DNA from: Pelecanus crispus
Taxonomy: Eukaryota; Chordata; Aves; Pelecaniformes; Pelecanidae
Reading direction: 5' to 3'
Assembly: GCF_030463565.1 (NCBI RefSeq)
Contig: NC_134659.1
Coordinates: 6,456,511 to 6,520,510, forward strand
Length of the DNA: 64,000 bases
Numbering within the stretch: the first letter of the stretch is position 1; every line of letters begins with the position of its first letter. The notes under the pieces are model-generated. The model was not told the origin of the DNA. It made no database searches and was given only the letters and a program-made list of their open reading frames with translations. Both the position numbers and the translations under genes were made by a program. Below are positions 31,301 through 44,300 of this stretch, one piece after another.

Positions 31301-33879
31301 CATTCATAGCAAAGAGTCTCGGCTCACTGCAGTGACAACTGATGCTGCGTTACGCTTTGCCTTTCTATCAAATTTTTATACAAACGGGGCCAGCTTTGTG
31401 GCCAGTGGCCAGTGGCTAGGGGATTCAGAAAGGGAACGCACCATAGTAAACCACAACTGTCACTTAGAAGAACATAATCCTCCTGAAGGGGGGACAGGCC
31501 TGGAAGGACAGCTGCATGGGAAAACCACCAGTTTTCCCTTCCACCTCTTAGATTAAAAAGGCAATATTAAGCACTATTTCCCCTTTAATTTTCCTTTTGA
31601 GACACACAGTCTTCACAGAGCATATGTTTAGCTCTAGAAAAGAATCCATCATGTATCTGACAATCACAAGCGCGTGATTTTGATTCTTTCAGGAATGTCA
31701 ACTTCCACCGGTGCTGAACGCAACTCAGCTTCCCCTGCAATCAGCAGTCACACTTACTTTTACTGATCTCAATTTGGCCTATTGCATTTTTATTAATTTT
31801 ATTTACTGGTAGCACAAAAAAATCCCCTACCTAGTAAATACATAGATATACACACATTCATAAGAAATCCTTCCAGGCCCCGCTACATTTAGAGAACCAA
31901 AACTAAAACTTTTTAATGAGTTCCCATAGGACTGTTTCAAACTGTCTCGTCTCAAAAAAAATAACAGCATATGATCTCAAAATTATACTTATTTGTCAAA
32001 AAGACAGTTTTTGTAGGCTCAAAAAGCAGCATGTTGCTTAGAAATAAAAAACCAGGAAACTTTAAGGACGTAGAAGACCTAGCACAACACTGTGCTCTGA
32101 CAAAATAAAAGTTTCTTGTTTGCTGTGCTCATTTCTGTGTGGCTGAAGCGATTAACAGCAGCCAAAGTACGAGAGACCAATTTGCCCATAGGACAGGAGA
32201 TTAAAAGTCACAGTAGTGCCAGTGGAAAGAGAGGAATGGTATTTGGGAAAGTTACCTCTTCACGCCCTCCAACAACAATGTGGGGAGGTCAGTGTGTGAT
32301 GGGCAAATGCTGACAAGAATAAAAGGAGAAGAGGGAGGAAGAGAAATACACTTTCAGAACCTATCTGCCTAAAAATGGAACCAATTTTTTGGAAGAACCT
32401 CGTATTTTAGATTACTTCACCTTTAACCACTTTAAAAAAAAACCCAAACCATCAAGATCGAAAGACGTCACGTCTCTTTGCAGTTACATATTCGGATTTG
32501 ATTAAAATATGAAATGTGAACAGCCAAACCCCAAATTATAAAAACACCTGAGGTGCAACTGTAGGCTGGGAAGTGACTATAAATAGTCAACTAAGGCCCT
32601 ATGTTTCTCATAGAATTCTAAAATCAAGATGATTACAGAGACAGACATTTTTATAGCCTTTCAAACTCAACATGGAATTTGAGATTTAACTACATTCCTT
32701 CCCTTTACGTCCCAGCAGCCATAAAGACTTCACAGGCTGAATTCTGCGCACTACACCTGCGCAACCTCACTGCCTTCGGTTAGGCTGGGCTTCGTGTGAC
32801 AACCGCAATTAATGAATATTTCCATTACAGAAGCAGTAACAGAAGCTAGCTCTGTCTCCCACCGTTGTGGTATTACCACCGTGCCGTTCCCCTGAGGAAA
32901 ACAAGCCACACTTGTCAGAAAGTGCTAGTTTGCCAGTGTAAGATGCCTCCACGCTTCTGCTGTCACAGCTGTGCAAGCCAGGGCTTGGACTTCTTTATAA
33001 ACCTGGTCAACAAAGTTATGCCAGCAGAAGCCTGTAGTATAGGCTTTGTTTTCGCTGCCACTGTAAACAGATACGACACACAGGTACATTCCTGTTTTAT
33101 TACAGGGTTTTTGTTTTTAAACACACTTCCTCCAGAGCAGAACTGTTTTAAAATCACATTCCTAGCAAATTTAGCTGCCAATTCAGTTCAGCCCAGAGAA
33201 TAAACCATCAAGTGTGCACACAGCCCCAGTAACACTGAGAAAGAGAGCTGCTGACAAAGCTCGCCAGCCACGGGTTTGCCCTCAACCGATGGCAAAGGAA
33301 TTGGTATCACAGAGAGAGCTGAGGCCTGGGGGAGTATTTTCTCTGGTAGAAGAATGTTAAGCATTTCTCCAGCAGGAATGGCTCTCAGCGCAGCCAACTC
33401 CACGTATCCAACAACCGTTCAAACAAATACCTGGGTGACTGTGTGATTCAAACCCTGCAAATCTGAATGGCAATTAAAGGGGAGGGTACTATACCTGTTC
33501 CTTCTGGAGTTTTATCAGCATTACTAGGACTGACGGTTTTTGAAGCCAGTTGAGTGCTTCTGTTTCCCGGTTGTGCTCATTTGTTACACGCCTTACGCAA
33601 TTCCTTTTTGATATGAGATGAACGATATACAGCATCAAACTTCCTCATTTCATTTTGTGAGCATAATTTAACAACAAGATGCTTTAAAACCAAGATTCTG
33701 ACTACAATCTTACGTGTCAGAATTGCACAGCTCGATACGCTTTTCCAGACCCTGGGCGGCAAACATCATGATTTGATCCCCTTCCTGCAGCGAGCCTTTT
33801 TTCCTACAAAGAGGAAAGATGTGAACGCCAATGGTTTTAAAAAAAACTGAGACCGTCGATTGAGTTACAGAGCTCCCCA
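25350..33879 (-). other. AT-rich region: USP49 3' UTR and possible intergenic DNA
   Basis: About 8.5 kb of AT-rich sequence between the convergent ends of TOMM6 and USP49. No long convincing coding frame is seen apart from the candidate segment at 33710-33803. The nearest minus-strand AATAAA I noted downstream of the USP49 stop is at 33096-33101, which would give a 3' UTR of about 0.8 kb. A longer UTR reaching the signal at 25324 is possible. I recognise no transposon, tRNA or other RNA gene. Confidence 0.45.
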
Positions 33880-34522
33880 TCATGGGAATGTCAGTCTTCT
33901 GTCCTTATCACTATTTTTGGACGGCACCTGAGCTTGGAGTTGTTTTTCTGAGATTCTTGCTTTGTCCTGCACTGTTCTTTGAGTGTAAAAAAGAATGTAG
34001 GCCTGGGTTTTGCACACCTCCTCCACGCTACATACATTCAGTTTGGAGTCATTGCAGTGGACCCAAAAACCTAGGAATCAAAGTGAGAAAGAGCACATTA
34101 GTAAGGGAGGCATAATTCCTTCTGAATGCATTTTGGAACTCTTCATAGGAAACATCCACAGAGAAAAAGGGCAATGTAGGCGAAAAGGCATCTCTATCTT
34201 TTCCTCTGCAGATGCTTTGGAAAGGAGTTTCTAATCTGGAAAACATTTTGATTGTTTCTGTGCTGTTAACAGATTTTAGAAATACCAAATCATAATTTAA
34301 CCAATTGTGTATTATAGCCCAAAAACTCAATTAGGAAAATAAAAATTCCCTGGAGACAGCCAATTTGTACCTCTTTCTCCACAAGTCAGAAGGCAGAGTC
34401 AATACTAATTCAGCTGCAGAAAGAGACTGCTGGAAATTCACAAAAACCCTGCGGATGTTATTCATGAATAGTTCCTGTCCAGTTTCAAAACACTTTCTGT
34501 TTATCTCATCGTCCCAAGGATA
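33710..34522 (-). other. Unexplained pair of exon-like open segments around the last USP49 coding exon
   Basis: Segment A, 34371-34522, follows a strong acceptor (GGGTGTCTTTTCTCAG) and ends in a donor-like AAAGAG|GTACAA. It is open for 50 codons ([15 protein letters not shown] onward, ending LPSDLWRK plus two bases). Segment B, 33710-33803, follows CTCTTTGTAG and is open to a TAA (KKGSLQEGDQ, then IMMFAAQGLEKRIELCNSDT). Splicing A to B keeps the frame. A cannot be reached in frame from USP49 exon 34892-35097, since the phase differs. A sits in the last USP49 intron and B in its 3' UTR. I recognise no family. It could be a small nested gene, alternative exons or chance. Confidence 0.25.
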
Positions 34523-36001
34523 CTGAGAAAAGACACCCAGCTGGAGCAGCTCCACAGAGTTACATCGCATGAGAAAATGAAGCATTCATGCTGTTAACAG
34601 CAAGCAATAAAAGGCATCCCGAAGGACCGCAAAGCAAAGAGCAGCAATCTGTGGCTTTATGCAAAAAAACAAAAAACAAACCAACAAAAAAATAAATCCA
34701 AAACCAACAACCAAACCCCCCCCCAAAAACCCAAACATGCTACTAACAATACATTCTGGGAAACAAACTACCAAATGCCAGGAAACTTGATTCCAAACAA
34801 CTTTGATCACAAAGCATTTCAACGCACTACGTCTATGGGATAAAACACGAGTTTCTTTGAATTTGTTTCCCCCATAATAAGGCACACGCACCTCCCTCTG
34901 TGTTGTAGCAATATGCTGTGTAGTGTCCTGAGCCAAACCCTTTCCCGTGATGCATCACCACAGCGGAGAGGTCATAGACAAAGGTCTCTTTGTCAAGAGA
35001 GGAGAGAGAGTCCCTGCAGCAGTAAGGTTCCATGTTTAATACCTGGTCAAAGAGGACATGGACCCCAATCTTCTCACGGTGATTACGTTCAGACCACCTG
35101 CAAACACAAGGGCACGAATCAGACTCGGGATCCTGCTTCTCGACAGTGGTACAGGGCTGTGGGAAGATGCACACAAAAGTCGCCACTGCTAAACAACTCT
35201 GAAGAGCTTTCTGTGCTAGGGTCAAGTAGGTGTCAGCTAATTTTTTCCTTCTGTTTTCGCTCTAACCTCTACTACAGTTATCTTTTGCATACAGCTGATT
35301 CATTTATTATAGCTAGGATATTGTTGAGATTTGCAACAGCCAAACACAAAGACAGACAAATGTCTCTTGTGACAGTCAAAGAGCACTTAAAATACTCAGT
35401 TATATAAATACAAACCCCACACAACTCAATTGCCTGCGCTAACCATTTTAGAAACTTTTCATAATATTTTGAGCTTTGTCTGCTATGTTTTATTCAGCAG
35501 GTAAATAGATAATACTAGCATTTAACCATCACGGGCTTCCAGCTTCAGCAAATCTTTCACTCATCCGATCAGTTCATCCATCTCTCAGCCACTGTTTCAA
35601 GTTGTCTGCAAACTCAGACAAACACCGTTGAGTACCAGTCAAGGAAACCAGTATTAGTATTTACAAAACATTACATTGTGTGTATAGCAGAAAAACCGCT
35701 ACAAACAGGCTACTGATTGTAATACAAGTAGTACTCTGAGAGGGTATCAGGCAACTGGTTTAGGTAAAATGTTCATACACATGTATTTCCCAGAATGTGA
35801 GAGAAGTTACGGGCCCACACGAATCACTTCTTTCCAAAAACACAGAGGCAAGTTGCCTGCCTGACACCACGTAGCATGCCCCACTCACCTGAATCGTTTA
35901 AGGTGCAGTCGGAGGACCTGAGGTAGTCTGTAGATCATTAACTGCTTTTTAGCTTCACTCAGAACAAGGGGTTTAGGAGAAGACTTCCGCCGTTTGCCTA
36001 C

Positions 36002-36032
<31 letters not shown>

Positions 36033-39000
36033 AGGCAAAGATTGTTAGGATGTCATCAATTATCAGAAGGGGAAAAGAGCACATTCTGGACTCTTTTTCT
36101 CAGGAGCAGTAGTCCAGCTCACATGCACTCAGGATGGACACACAAGTAAACATTTCTTATGCATTCTTTCAGAGAGCAGGAAATTCTCTAGGATCAAAAC
36201 TCACATGTTTAAAAATACTTAAAGTTTTTCACTTTTGTGATGCTCATAATCACACAATCAGTTATCACCCTCAGGCTGCTCATGATGACATTTTGCTCTG
36301 AGAAATACACCAGCACAATAAATATTAAGACAGAACTAGTGCCAAAGACATCCAGGGCTGTAGCGGTTTCAACAGGTGAACTACTACAGCATACAAATAA
36401 TACTATTTGACATCGTATTCTGTCTACTACCTTGATCCTCTTACACCACCTGAATAAGGCCTGTAGTAGCAAGCTTCAGTAGCTCAAGAATATTAATACA
36501 AGTCAGAGGAAAATGCTTCCAGCAAGGTTCCACCTCTCGCAGGGCTTCTGCCTGCCCAAGAACAGAAAACAACCTCTGAACCGAAACTGGAGAAGAGGGC
36601 AAAAGGTTCCTCTTCCCGGTGATTACTCTTTCAGGACACTGAACATACGACTATACCAGGAGGAAGACAGGTGGCTTTCAGAGCTTCCAGTAAGAAATGT
36701 ACCTGTTAATTAGATTTCTGCACCTCACTGCACCCGTTCAGAACAGATGGGTTGCTCCTCCTCCATCACATCTGACAAGCAGTGCCCCCAATAGTTTTTG
36801 GCACCTAGACACAGGCTGGTTGCCTTTCCCTGACTTTTTTTCAGCTGGTTAATGTTTCTTTAGCCATTTAACTCTGAAGTAACTGTTAAAATTCGTGCTT
36901 TCCCAAAGAATCAAAGAAAACAGAATTAAAATGAAGCTGTACTTATCCACATCGACGCTTTGTGAACATTATTTGTGAATCAAAATCTGTTCAAATTATA
37001 TCTGGCTTTGTTTCAAGAACATCTAGTCAACCATTATTTCCTAACGCTTTGTGAAAATGTTTGGTAGCAGATTTGCCAGTTGATAGAGAACAGATCTCTA
37101 CAAATACTTGCTACTTCAGCTGCCTAGTTGCAATGTAAGTCAAATTATTGGCATTTTCCTCCCAAGGGGATGAACATTTGCTACAAATACCTGCATGAAA
37201 AAAATTTCAAATCCAGCTTATCAGAGTAGCTGAGCTGCATGATTATACGCAAGGCTAAAATTATTTGCAGGCATATAATGACCTTACACTCAGACCTACT
37301 ACAGGAAAGCAGAAGTCATCTTCTAGCTGAGCACAGCAAAACACATGCATTCATATAACAGGTAATACATTAACCTGAGGCTCCCAGAATAATGTCAGCT
37401 TCTTGACAAAATGCCTACAGAGAGATGGAAACTCTAACCTGGCAGCAGACCTTGAGAACTCTGCCTTTGTGATTTCTGGTTAAAGGATTCAATCAAGAAC
37501 AAGCAGCATACAGATGACTTGTTATAAAAGCTTTCCTGCCATGCAGAGATAAGCAAACCATAGGGGATAAGGTTCCTTTTTTTGTCTCTAAATGCAACCC
37601 ATTCCCTCCGAAAAAATTCTTGAAGTTCCCTTCCCCTTCCCCTCCCAACACAAGCAGCAAGAGCAGTTCCGAACAGGGTCGTATTAAACCCTTAGTAAAT
37701 TGTGCTGCTGAATGGCAGAGATGAGGGAAGAACGACATACTGGTTCCAAAGCGGTGCCCAAAGGAGCAGAAGTTATCAACAGGAGGAAACAGAACAGCAC
37801 GAGCAGCGAGGAAGAACTCACTTCTCATATACATACAGGACACAATACATGTTTCCAGGCACACAAAACACACAGCAGAAACCTTTCACTCAGAAAACAG
37901 AGAGAGCTTCTAATGGCAAAGACATCAGCAGGATCCGACTTACTGTTGCATTGGTCGCACGCATATATCCTCCCTTCCAGAGCTTCGGTCTCGGTGAACT
38001 TGGCCAACATTTCTGTCAGCATGCACTCTGTCTGATTAACAGGGACGATCCCTTTCTCGATAGAATGATAGCGCTCGGGGAATTCCAGGGAAAGATCCCA
38101 AAAGGGCTCAACGGTGTTGGATTTGTAGTTGCATGTTATGCAGGTGACCTGGGAATGAAACGTGTATACACAAATGGAGTTATGTACACGTACACCTGCA
38201 GACTGCCATTCACATTCACATCTAAAGAGCAAGTTTATGCCCAAGAGGCAGTGTGGTTTCACAGACATAAAGATGACCCGTGAGTCAAGAGAAACACTAC
38301 TTATTTCCAGTCTGAAAGCTGCCTATCGTGAGCAGGTAATTTAAAATACTTTCTCAATTCTCAAAAACTGGAGACAATATTCACCTTTATGGGATTCACT
38401 TCCTCAGATAAACACCATTATAGGTAGAATACCAATTCACAGCTGGGTAACAAGCACCTTGGATCTGCTTTCTACTACGAAAAGTACACGTTAGCATTTA
38501 TCATGCAGTCTTCCTTCCATATTTTCTCTACTTTACTCACACATTTCAAAGTGTATCATTCCTTTAAAGTTTCATCTGCTAACTAAATAAAAATTATTCA
38601 TGCATGGAGCATAAAAGGACGAATTTCAGATGCACTTGTTTTCTTATGTCATCCCAGAGTATTATAAATAAGAACAGCAGAAAGTTTCCAATTAAACACA
38701 GAGGCAGCAAGTGAGAACATGAGGAGGTAACAAAACCAGAAAGCAGGTCTGGTCAGACTGTGCATTCTTCTGAGAGCCATCCACAGAAACCGACTTCCAA
38801 CCTTGCAGCTTCATGCACTGAAGGCACCAGTAACTTCAAGATGGATTCGTAGCTAGCAGATAGAGAAGGGAGTCTTCTCTATGTGCGTAGCGGGGTTTGA
38901 AATTAAATACGGTACATGTACACAAGAGTTACATAAGTAGAATAAATAGCTCGGCAAGTTATTTATAGTGTATCATAGTAGCAGATAAATAACACTGATC

Positions 39001-41341
39001 TGTGAACATCTTCAGGCTGTTAACAGAGACCTACCACTGTATCTAGAACATGCACCATCTTCCAGAGTCAAGAGACAACTGAACAAATTGCTTCTAGTTA
39101 AGAAGTCCACAAGAAGTTCATGCGCTGCAGAGATGATTCAAATGAACCATGACTTCAAGCATCCTTTCCCTGAAAAGCCAAAAGCTTTAACTTGAAAAAT
39201 ACACCTTCTAATCTTTAACGTGCACCTAAGTTCTTATGAGCGGTAAGCTTAGTAAGACTGGCATGGAGAAGGACGATACAAATAGTAATGAGAATGCACA
39301 CATATAATACGCTTTGTGGTCTGATCTTGCAAACCCTTGAGTGTCAAGTTATGCACACGTTTCATTTCTCCTGGAAAGCAAAGGTAGTTGAGGACTTTCA
39401 AAATGCACTGGGCTCTCGGGGTCTGCCTTGTGGGGAACAATACATTTCAGACAAGGGAATGGCACAGGAATAAAAGACTGAGCACCACTTTCAGCTCCTA
39501 CAGAAACGTATGTTAACCATGCTCAGTATCTCAAGATGACTTTCACATGCCTGCAAAAAAAAAAAAATTGTCACAGAGAGCTTATTCTTTATAGCACAAG
39601 ATGACTGCCCTCTCTGTCCTTCATCATATTCTTTCTAGCCACAGAAACAAAACCAGGAAGGGACAAAACAAATTACAAAGACGCTTTAAAAACGTGGTAA
39701 AAACTTAAAACTAAGGGCTCAGAACTTCTGTACTTGTGCAGATTTCATTCTGAAGTGGCAAGAGTCAACTGAATTTACAATACATGTGACAAATACTGAA
39801 AATGCTGACGACCTGCACAGCAACCCAACAGATTTCTTTCTTGGGAGGCACTCCTAACCAATTCCTCTTACTTATCTGGTGGTTCCTCAACAAACAAGAG
39901 CCTTTGCTCCTTGGTGCGAACGGCTCCAACTGATTTCTGTGCAAAAGTACGTGCATACCTGACTAAGCAACTGCCCGTGAAAAATGGTGTTCACCACCTT
40001 CAGGACCTGCTTGGTGAGCTTCCTCTGTGAGAAAGGGATAAGGATCCTGCGCTTCGTTCCTTCCGACTCCAGCTCCTGCTGTACTTTATCCAGCAACTCG
40101 CAGAGAAATTCCTGAGCGTCCTGCTGATCATAACCTCGAAACGCCGGGATGAGACTCCACACAGAGTGCAGCATGGCAAAGGGCGACACGAGAGCCCACT
40201 TGCCAGACCACATCACTCTGAAGAGGGTGTGCAATTCGTGACAGAGGGAGATGTGCTTTGAACTTGGTTCCTTGGGTTGTATTAGTTCTAAACTCCTGCT
40301 TATTGAGGAGCCACCATTTAAGCCAGCTGGCAAGCTCTGCGTGCCATATGATCCCACTTTGTCAGTCTTCCCTGACTCATTAGCAGCAGACCCATTTGCC
40401 AATTTGCCAGGCATCCTAGACTTCCCATTCACAGTTTTGGCTAAGAGTTCTTCTGTTTCACAGAGATCAAGTGTCAAAAAACATTCTCTAAATTTCTGGA
40501 GGTGACTTAGCACTTGCAGAATAGAATTCATATAACATGTGTTTCCCAGGTTCCTTAGACCCGTTACCCCGGGAGTCATCAGAGGCTTACGCCGGATGGA
40601 ATAAAACTGTTTGAATCTGCTGCTCTGCATCTGCCTTGAGGTAGGGGAAGCGGTCGCCACCTCCCTGAATTTCCTTGGAATCAAGTTCTCTCTGTGCACG
40701 TGAGACAACAGCCTTGCACTCTTCCTCGGAGGAGTATTTGCCAGCTCCTCCAGGAGCTGTCTCTTCATCTCCTGCCGCCGCTGCCTAGCTGCCTCCTTCT
40801 TTTTCTCCAACTCCTCCATTTGTTTCTTTTGTTTTAACTTTAGCTGGCCTCTAGAGCTCTTATCAAACCAGGTCCGCAGCGCCTTCGCAAGCAAGGACTG
40901 GCGCCTGTGCCAGAGAGCTGTAAGCATCTGAGATTGTCCCTGAGGGCTCCTTTGATGGCTGCACATGTCCTCTCCCAAAGCCATCGATCGCAATGTCCTG
41001 CCACTTCTTGTTGACGGATCATGTTTTTGACTTTTAATTGCGGACAGAGAACTTCTCAGCAATTTCAAATCACCCTCCGGGTTATCATTCAAGACGTAAT
41101 CTTCACAAAGGTAACAAAAGACATACAGATCATTAACTTCCATTGCCAATGGATGCCTGGTTTCTTCAAAGTGTTTAAGTGCATGCTCCTCGATGTACCT
41201 CCCACAGGCTACGTGGGAGCACTTCAGACAAGCCCAGATAGATTCAGTTGTCTGGCAGTCCACGCAGTGCCACTTCTGGGGGTTCAGGATAGAGTGGTCC
41301 TGGGCGAGTCGTAGCCGCCCAACATGTTTGCATCTATCCAT
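33880..41341 (-). CDS. USP49: Ubiquitin carboxyl-terminal hydrolase 49, 5 coding exons
   Basis: Coding exons (minus): 39959-41341, 37944-38148, 35889-35997, 34892-35097 and 33880-34070. Phases agree throughout and give 697 residues, against 688 in human as I recall. The first exon begins at 41369 after TTTTGCCTTTTAAG, 28 bases before the ATG. Residues 1-100 form a ZnF-UBP domain with C4, H6, C26, C29, C38, C41, C46, H53, C76 and C79 visible. A basic coiled coil covers about 160-205. The USP domain opens with [12 protein letters not shown] (Cys about 269), shows [11 protein letters not shown], the Zn-finger pair CISC-like CITC and CDQC, then [10 protein letters not shown] (His about 624) and WVHCNDS (Asn/Asp 641/642). 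USP49 removes ubiquitin from histone H2B and affects co-transcriptional splicing; it is nuclear. All catalytic residues are present. Confidence 0.97.
36002..36029. repeat. Poly-A run (28 A) in USP49 intron
   Basis: About 28 consecutive A on the plus strand, i.e. poly-T on the coding strand, immediately 5' of the acceptor of USP49 exon 35889-35997. It serves as an extreme polypyrimidine tract ending TTTGGTAG. Confidence 0.9.
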
Positions 41342-44300
41342 GTCTTACAGAAGTCTTCGCTGCTTTGACCTTAAAAGGCAAAAACCAAAGAAAAGCATCT
41401 TAGAGCCACTATACATATTTAAAATGATCTCTTTTGTACCAGCTGTAAAGACCTATAAAAATACCGATGCCGCGTCTTGTCAATCCCAACCACAGTTTTC
41501 CCTCAACCGACTACATTATTTCTGCGCGCAGTTTTTTTAAAAGCAGTTTTTAGTACTAGCAAAAGATATTGGATTGACAAGGTCTACAGAATTAAACTGT
41601 CTAACCGTCTACTAAGGACGGCCCAGACAGCTGCCAGCACGCCTCACCCAACCTGAATGGCTCGCTTCCAAGGAGAAAAAGATTAATTCAGTCCACACAC
41701 ACATTTGATCTTTAGCTGCCCTCTTGAAATTGATACATACAAAATGAATTTGGAATTGGAATGCATGTCATCGGGAACTAGACTGAGGTTACCAACTTCT
41801 CGCAGAAGGCACAAAAATATCAGATAATTGTCATAACCAGAGCATTTGCAAGTCCGCAGGCTTTACATTCCACCAGCAAACACTCTGATTTCCCACAGCC
41901 TCCCAAACATTTTAATGTTTAAAAAAAAAAAAGCAGGGGAAAAAAAAAAGAAACGTGTAACACCATCTTATAGTAAACCTAAGGGAACATCTGCATGTGT
42001 ACATGTTTGCATATGCACACATAAACAGAAAAAGCAACTGATTTACTAAATTACTGTATCGTAATTGAAGAGAAATCAAAGCAGGGATACTAGAAGGCGC
42101 AAAAAGCTTTCACTCCATGTCCTGCGCCCATATGTTTTATAAAAGATACTCAGCTGTACAAAGAGCACAACTAAGACACCGCGTGCCAGCACTGTGGTTT
42201 CTTTTGTACAGTCCCTCCGACGCTCTGATCCAACGGAAAGAGCCGCTCGCACGCCCTACTCACGGAGTCATGTTTAAACATCCTTTCCTCCGCGACGCAG
42301 CATCCAGGGCCCGGAACATCCCCATTTCAGCCAAAGGAGTCTTGGCGGTTCTTCGAGAATTTAATTACTACTTAAGTCTTCATTGTAAGGCAGCACAGCT
42401 TCAAAGCCCTAGAGAGAGAATATTCTTGTGATGCACATAAACAAACTAGGAACGCTGGCAGGGTTGCTTTTGAACACGATTAATCCCCTCAGTGCAAGAG
42501 CTACTGCAGAGAACACATTTAATACAGAGAACAGAATTATCTGGAAGTCAAAGCATGAACGCACCCAGGAACCCAAATACTTAGATGTTAAGAAACGTCA
42601 CATGGAAGAGGCACTCTGGAATTTCATTTTTCTGCTTTCATTTTCTGATAATCTATAAATCTGCTGATCACATGTAGCCTCTTCATCATAAGTCTTTTGT
42701 AGTGGATGACCCAACATATGGCAGAGAAAAAATCTGAGGAAAAAAAAAAAAACTGAGCAAAAACGTGCACCTCCTGTGATCACTTCAATTTTGGCTGCTT
42801 CGATAACTTGGTGAAAGAAGGGGGGAGGAGATGGGGAAAAAGAAAAAAAAAAAAAATCTGTCCTGAATTAAATTTCATTTCTAGATGATTTTTCAAACAA
42901 TAAAAATGAAGTAATGAATAGTTGCCAAGTGTGAATGGTAACAAAATAAGAACTACAGAAGAAAGAAAAAATAGGAAAAACCTGCATTTTGCCAAAGGCA
43001 GAAAAGATTGTAAAAACATATCTGTTGTAATAATCCAGGAAAGACTAAATTAACTTGCTTACGCATCTACGACTACAGCACTTCAATACCATACAAAGTA
43101 GTGATAGGAGGGACAGCAACAATATGCACAAAGTGGTTACAGATGTCACAGAGAGTGTCAGGTCTGGCATACAGAATATTTGGCTAAAAAAATCATTTTA
43201 CGAGGGGCAAAGTTTAATATAACGAAGGCCACGGCACGCTTTCCCAAAGCTTTAAGATAGGTATTGAACAGTTGCCTCGATTGGTATGCAGAAAACCTAT
43301 CTGACCAGGCTAAGATTTTTAGTGGTCCCCAAATTATGCAAATTTACTTTAATTACTATCTTTTTCCAGTGACACTGCTGCTTAAAGATGGAATCTATTA
43401 AAGAAAAATCAAAGCTTTTCTATTCTTTAACTCTTTTCGACTTTAGATTACAGCACAAGTGGCCACTTCAGAATTCGTCTCCGCAGAGTGATTCTGCAGT
43501 GTCTAAATAACCGTGCTAGTTGTTCATTTAAAACAGTTCCAAAATCTGCTACACCTCTCCTTTGGGCTGTGTTCATTCACTCACAAATCCTAGGGCCTGG
43601 AAAGACACTTTTGGAACTCCTACCTAAACAAAGGACTGATTTGGTCTCCTCTTTCCAAGTTGGAAATATCCCTTCCCACCTTCCTCCCTGACCTGTTGTC
43701 CCCCTCTTTCTTCTTTATTTTTCTGCTCAGGTCTTGATAGAAAATTGTGGAATAATCCTGTCTAGCCTTGGTGAGACCAAGTGGCATAGATTCCAGCTTG
43801 AAAGAGTATAGACACTATGGTAACATTGACAGCCTTCATTTACATAAAAGAATACTAATTATGTTGTATCATCAACATCTGTGATTCTGCTCACTGCCAT
43901 ATGCGACAGTGTTGGGAATTTAACCCTTGAGTCTCACCAGCATATCCGAGATTTGTACCGTGTAACAAAAACCGGGCCTTATAAGTACAATTTTCTAGAG
44001 ACCAATTAAACAGCCGCCAAGCGCGGTCGCTCACCAGCTCTGCAAGGTCTCAGAACACAGTATCTTCAAAGCACACTGAATTTATCCTCAATTTCCAAGG
44101 AAAAAGAAACAACGCTGATACGTTGCTAGTTTCAGCTGGGTAACAGGCTACAAGGAAATCTATCAGACAGCAGATACAGTGCATTAAAGAATCATGTTTA
44201 ACAATGAAGTAGGCTGTCAGTATATAAATTACAAGCCTTTTGTCAACTGCTTTTGCTTTTCCTGTGTGGGCCAGCAAGATTTCCTGTTTGAAAAAGGAAA

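Noticed and set aside
32963-33403. Minus-strand frames of 70 codons downstream of USP49
   Set aside because: No splice signals tie them to a gene and they lie in probable 3' UTR.
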